Below, piece by piece: positions 62,959-64,000 of a stretch of DNA of 64,000 nt. This DNA comes from CAWHJB01 sp963698715. Its GTDB lineage: Bacteria; Chloroflexota; Anaerolineae; Anaerolineales; UBA4823. Every line of letters starts with the position of its first letter. Position 1 is the first letter of the stretch. The notes below the pieces were generated by a model, which made no database searches, was not told the origin of the DNA, and was given only the letters and a program-made list of their open reading frames with translations. A program made the translations under genes and the position numbers. The DNA lies in NCBI GenBank assembly GCA_963698715.1, contig CAVORW010000004.1, positions 744,001 through 808,000 of the forward strand, read 5' to 3'.

Positions 62959-63091
62959 GTTGAACTCCAGGATATAGACACCATCCTGGCTCATTTAATT
63001 ACCCCGGAATTCTATCAATTCCAAAAGAATCCCTCTTATCAGGCAAGTTATTCCTCAAGAGAGCTAACCTATGGTACTGCCTGACAGTTCT

Positions 63092-63634
63092 TCAAGACGA
63101 ATGAATCGATCGCAAAATGGCAAGAAGATCCTGCACAGATGGGCGGTCGGCCGGATCATAGCTGTGATAAGCCAGGTGGATTTTTCCCTGGGAAGAGATG
63201 ATGAAATCACCGCCTAATTGCGCTGAGTCGCCTTGGATGCCGCGCCACTTACGACCCGCAACCAAGAGCTTTACATAAGTCCATATCGTGTGTAAATTCC
63301 ATGACCGTAATAGCGAACGCTCCAGACCGTATGCCTGGTAGACTCTCCTCTCAGGGTCCAAAAGCAGTCGAAAAGGAGAACAGGTTTCCTCAAGCCAAGT
63401 CTGCGCACCCAGCAAGGATCCGAAGGTGATGATCAAGACGCGCGTGTTCATCTGATCGAGCTCACTCTGGTGCTGGCACAACTGTGCCACATGCTCGCGG
63501 CAGGGCAGTCAACCGAGATGGCGTAGAAAAATCAATAAAACGCTGCTATGGTCTAGCAGACTCTGATACAAGGAAACAGGCTGCCCTTCTAAAGTGTGAA
63601 GCATAAAATCTGGTGCGGTATCACCTTTTTGCAT
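63092..63634 (-). CDS. Selenocysteine-containing peroxiredoxin-like protein (copy 2)
   Basis: 180 residues if UGA at 63511-63509 is read as selenocysteine (residue 42). Starts M-Q-K-G-D-T-A-P-D-F-M-L. The active site reads L-I-F-L-R-H-L-G-Sec-L-P-C-R-E-H-V-A-Q-L, the same U-x-x-C as copy 1. After UGA it has R-V-L-I-I-T-F-G, Y-G-L-E-R-S-L-L-R-S-W-N and Q-L-G-G-D-F-I-I. Two diverged paralogues with UGA at the same codon argue against chance mutation. A simple annotation would begin at 63490. Confidence 0.88.
63474..63489 (-). promoter_or_regulatory. bSECIS-like hairpin for copy 2
   Basis: TGGCAC-AGTT-GTGCCA (minus strand), identical to copy 1 and again 19 bases after UGA. Confidence 0.75.
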
Positions 63635-63648
63635 AGAAGATTATCTAT

Positions 63649-64000
63649 TTATCCGTGTTTGGTAGGGTTGTGCTCTGCTAACAGGGTATTCAAAACCTGG
63701 GGCAACGAAGCTGGATCATCGACGATCCAGCGCTCATCCAGGAGCTGATTCGCGCGGAAAGCATGGCGGGTGAAGGGGGTTGTGACTGCGATTACCGACA
63801 TCCCGGCGACCAGAGCAGCTTTGACTCCACTGGGAGAGTCTTCAATGACCAGACATTCTTCTGATGGTACATCCAGCACCGCAGCCACCAGGTTATAGAT
63901 TTCGGGATCGGGCTTGCCGTGCTCAACATCATCCCGGCTGGCGACAAAGTCAAATACCCCTTCCAGATCAAGGATCTTCAACACACGCTGAACCTGTTCG
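63649..64000 (-). CDS. HAD-superfamily hydrolase, C-terminal part (partial)
   Basis: The frame is open to the window edge, so the start is missing. Visible motifs are S-R-D-D-V-E-H-G-K-P-D-P-E-I-Y with the HAD motif III Lys, and C-L-V-I-E-D-S-P-S-G-V-K-A-A with motif IV acidic residues. These are typical of the beta-phosphoglucomutase/phosphatase branch. It lies 14 bases upstream of selenoprotein copy 2 on the same strand. Confidence 0.85.
   Translation of the reverse strand, partial: EQVQRVLKILDLEGVFDFVASRDDVEHGKPDPEIYNLVAAVLDVPSEECLVIEDSPSGVKAALVAGMSVIAVTTPFTRHAFRANQLLDERWIVDDPASLPQVLNTLLAEHNPTKHG

Noticed and set aside
62995..63091. FMN riboswitch upstream of the riboflavin genes
   Set aside because: The short gap has none of the conserved RFN element blocks.

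Overview
The gene content points to a member of the Chloroflexota, most likely class Anaerolineae. This is inferred from gene families and architecture, not from a marker-gene search. Supporting features are NarL-type two-component systems with PDZ/multi-pass sensor kinases, many lipoproteins with a canonical lipobox, methylmalonyl-CoA mutase with its epimerase, a reductive-dehalogenase operon, and TTG/GTG starts beside tightly overlapping genes. Left part (1-21.5 kb) is mostly housekeeping: a TPR gene end, a lipoprotein, mtaB, a HIT hydrolase, a SpoU methyltransferase, a DUF711 gene broken by an in-frame amber codon, uvrA, methylmalonyl-CoA epimerase and mutase, a DUF1786 gene, htpG, a long coiled-coil membrane protein, and a cation P-type ATPase behind a yybP-ykoY (Mn2+) riboswitch with its own promoter and terminator. 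A tRNA-Arg-like gene ends this part. The accessory block at 21.5-29.3 kb is the most interesting region. A small excisionase-type HTH gene is followed by a NarL-type response regulator, a 62-codon ORF ending in Trp, a polyprenyl synthetase with both Asp-rich motifs, a PDZ plus multi-pass membrane histidine kinase, and an ABC-2 exporter with two permeases. A 3' fragment of a tRNA-Ser gene closes the block. This is the parts list of a ComQXPA-type prenyl-peptide signalling system, rearranged and joined to an exporter. From 29.7 to 36.6 kb a second two-component system precedes an rdhA-rdhB-rdhC-apbE set; rdhA carries a frameshift consistent with loss of two bases in a CG run. From 36.6 to 53.6 kb come a TPR protein, a DUF3179 lipoprotein, zwf, and a long plus-strand operon. 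The operon holds a CDP-alcohol phosphatidyltransferase, a TVP38 protein, two MerA/Lpd-like flavoproteins, a YnjBCD-like ABC importer, a flavin reductase-like protein and an aminoglycoside-phosphotransferase-fold kinase. Its make-up recalls the E. coli ydjXYZ-ynjABCDEF operon. Convergent to it is a merR-merA pair with a textbook 19-bp-spacer MerR promoter. The right end (53.7-64 kb, all minus strand) holds two paralogous peroxiredoxin-like genes. Each is interrupted by UGA exactly where the first Cys of a CxxC would be, and each has a bSECIS-like hairpin at the same distance, so both are read here as selenoproteins. One sits in a tight operon with a TVP38 protein, a flavin-dependent-halogenase-family protein, an F5/8 lipoprotein and a YdjM-like membrane protein. 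The other lies beside riboflavin genes. Scattered over the window are long, nearly perfect intergenic hairpins. Most share the end bases (G)GGTGT/ACACC(C) but have unrelated stems and no U-tract.
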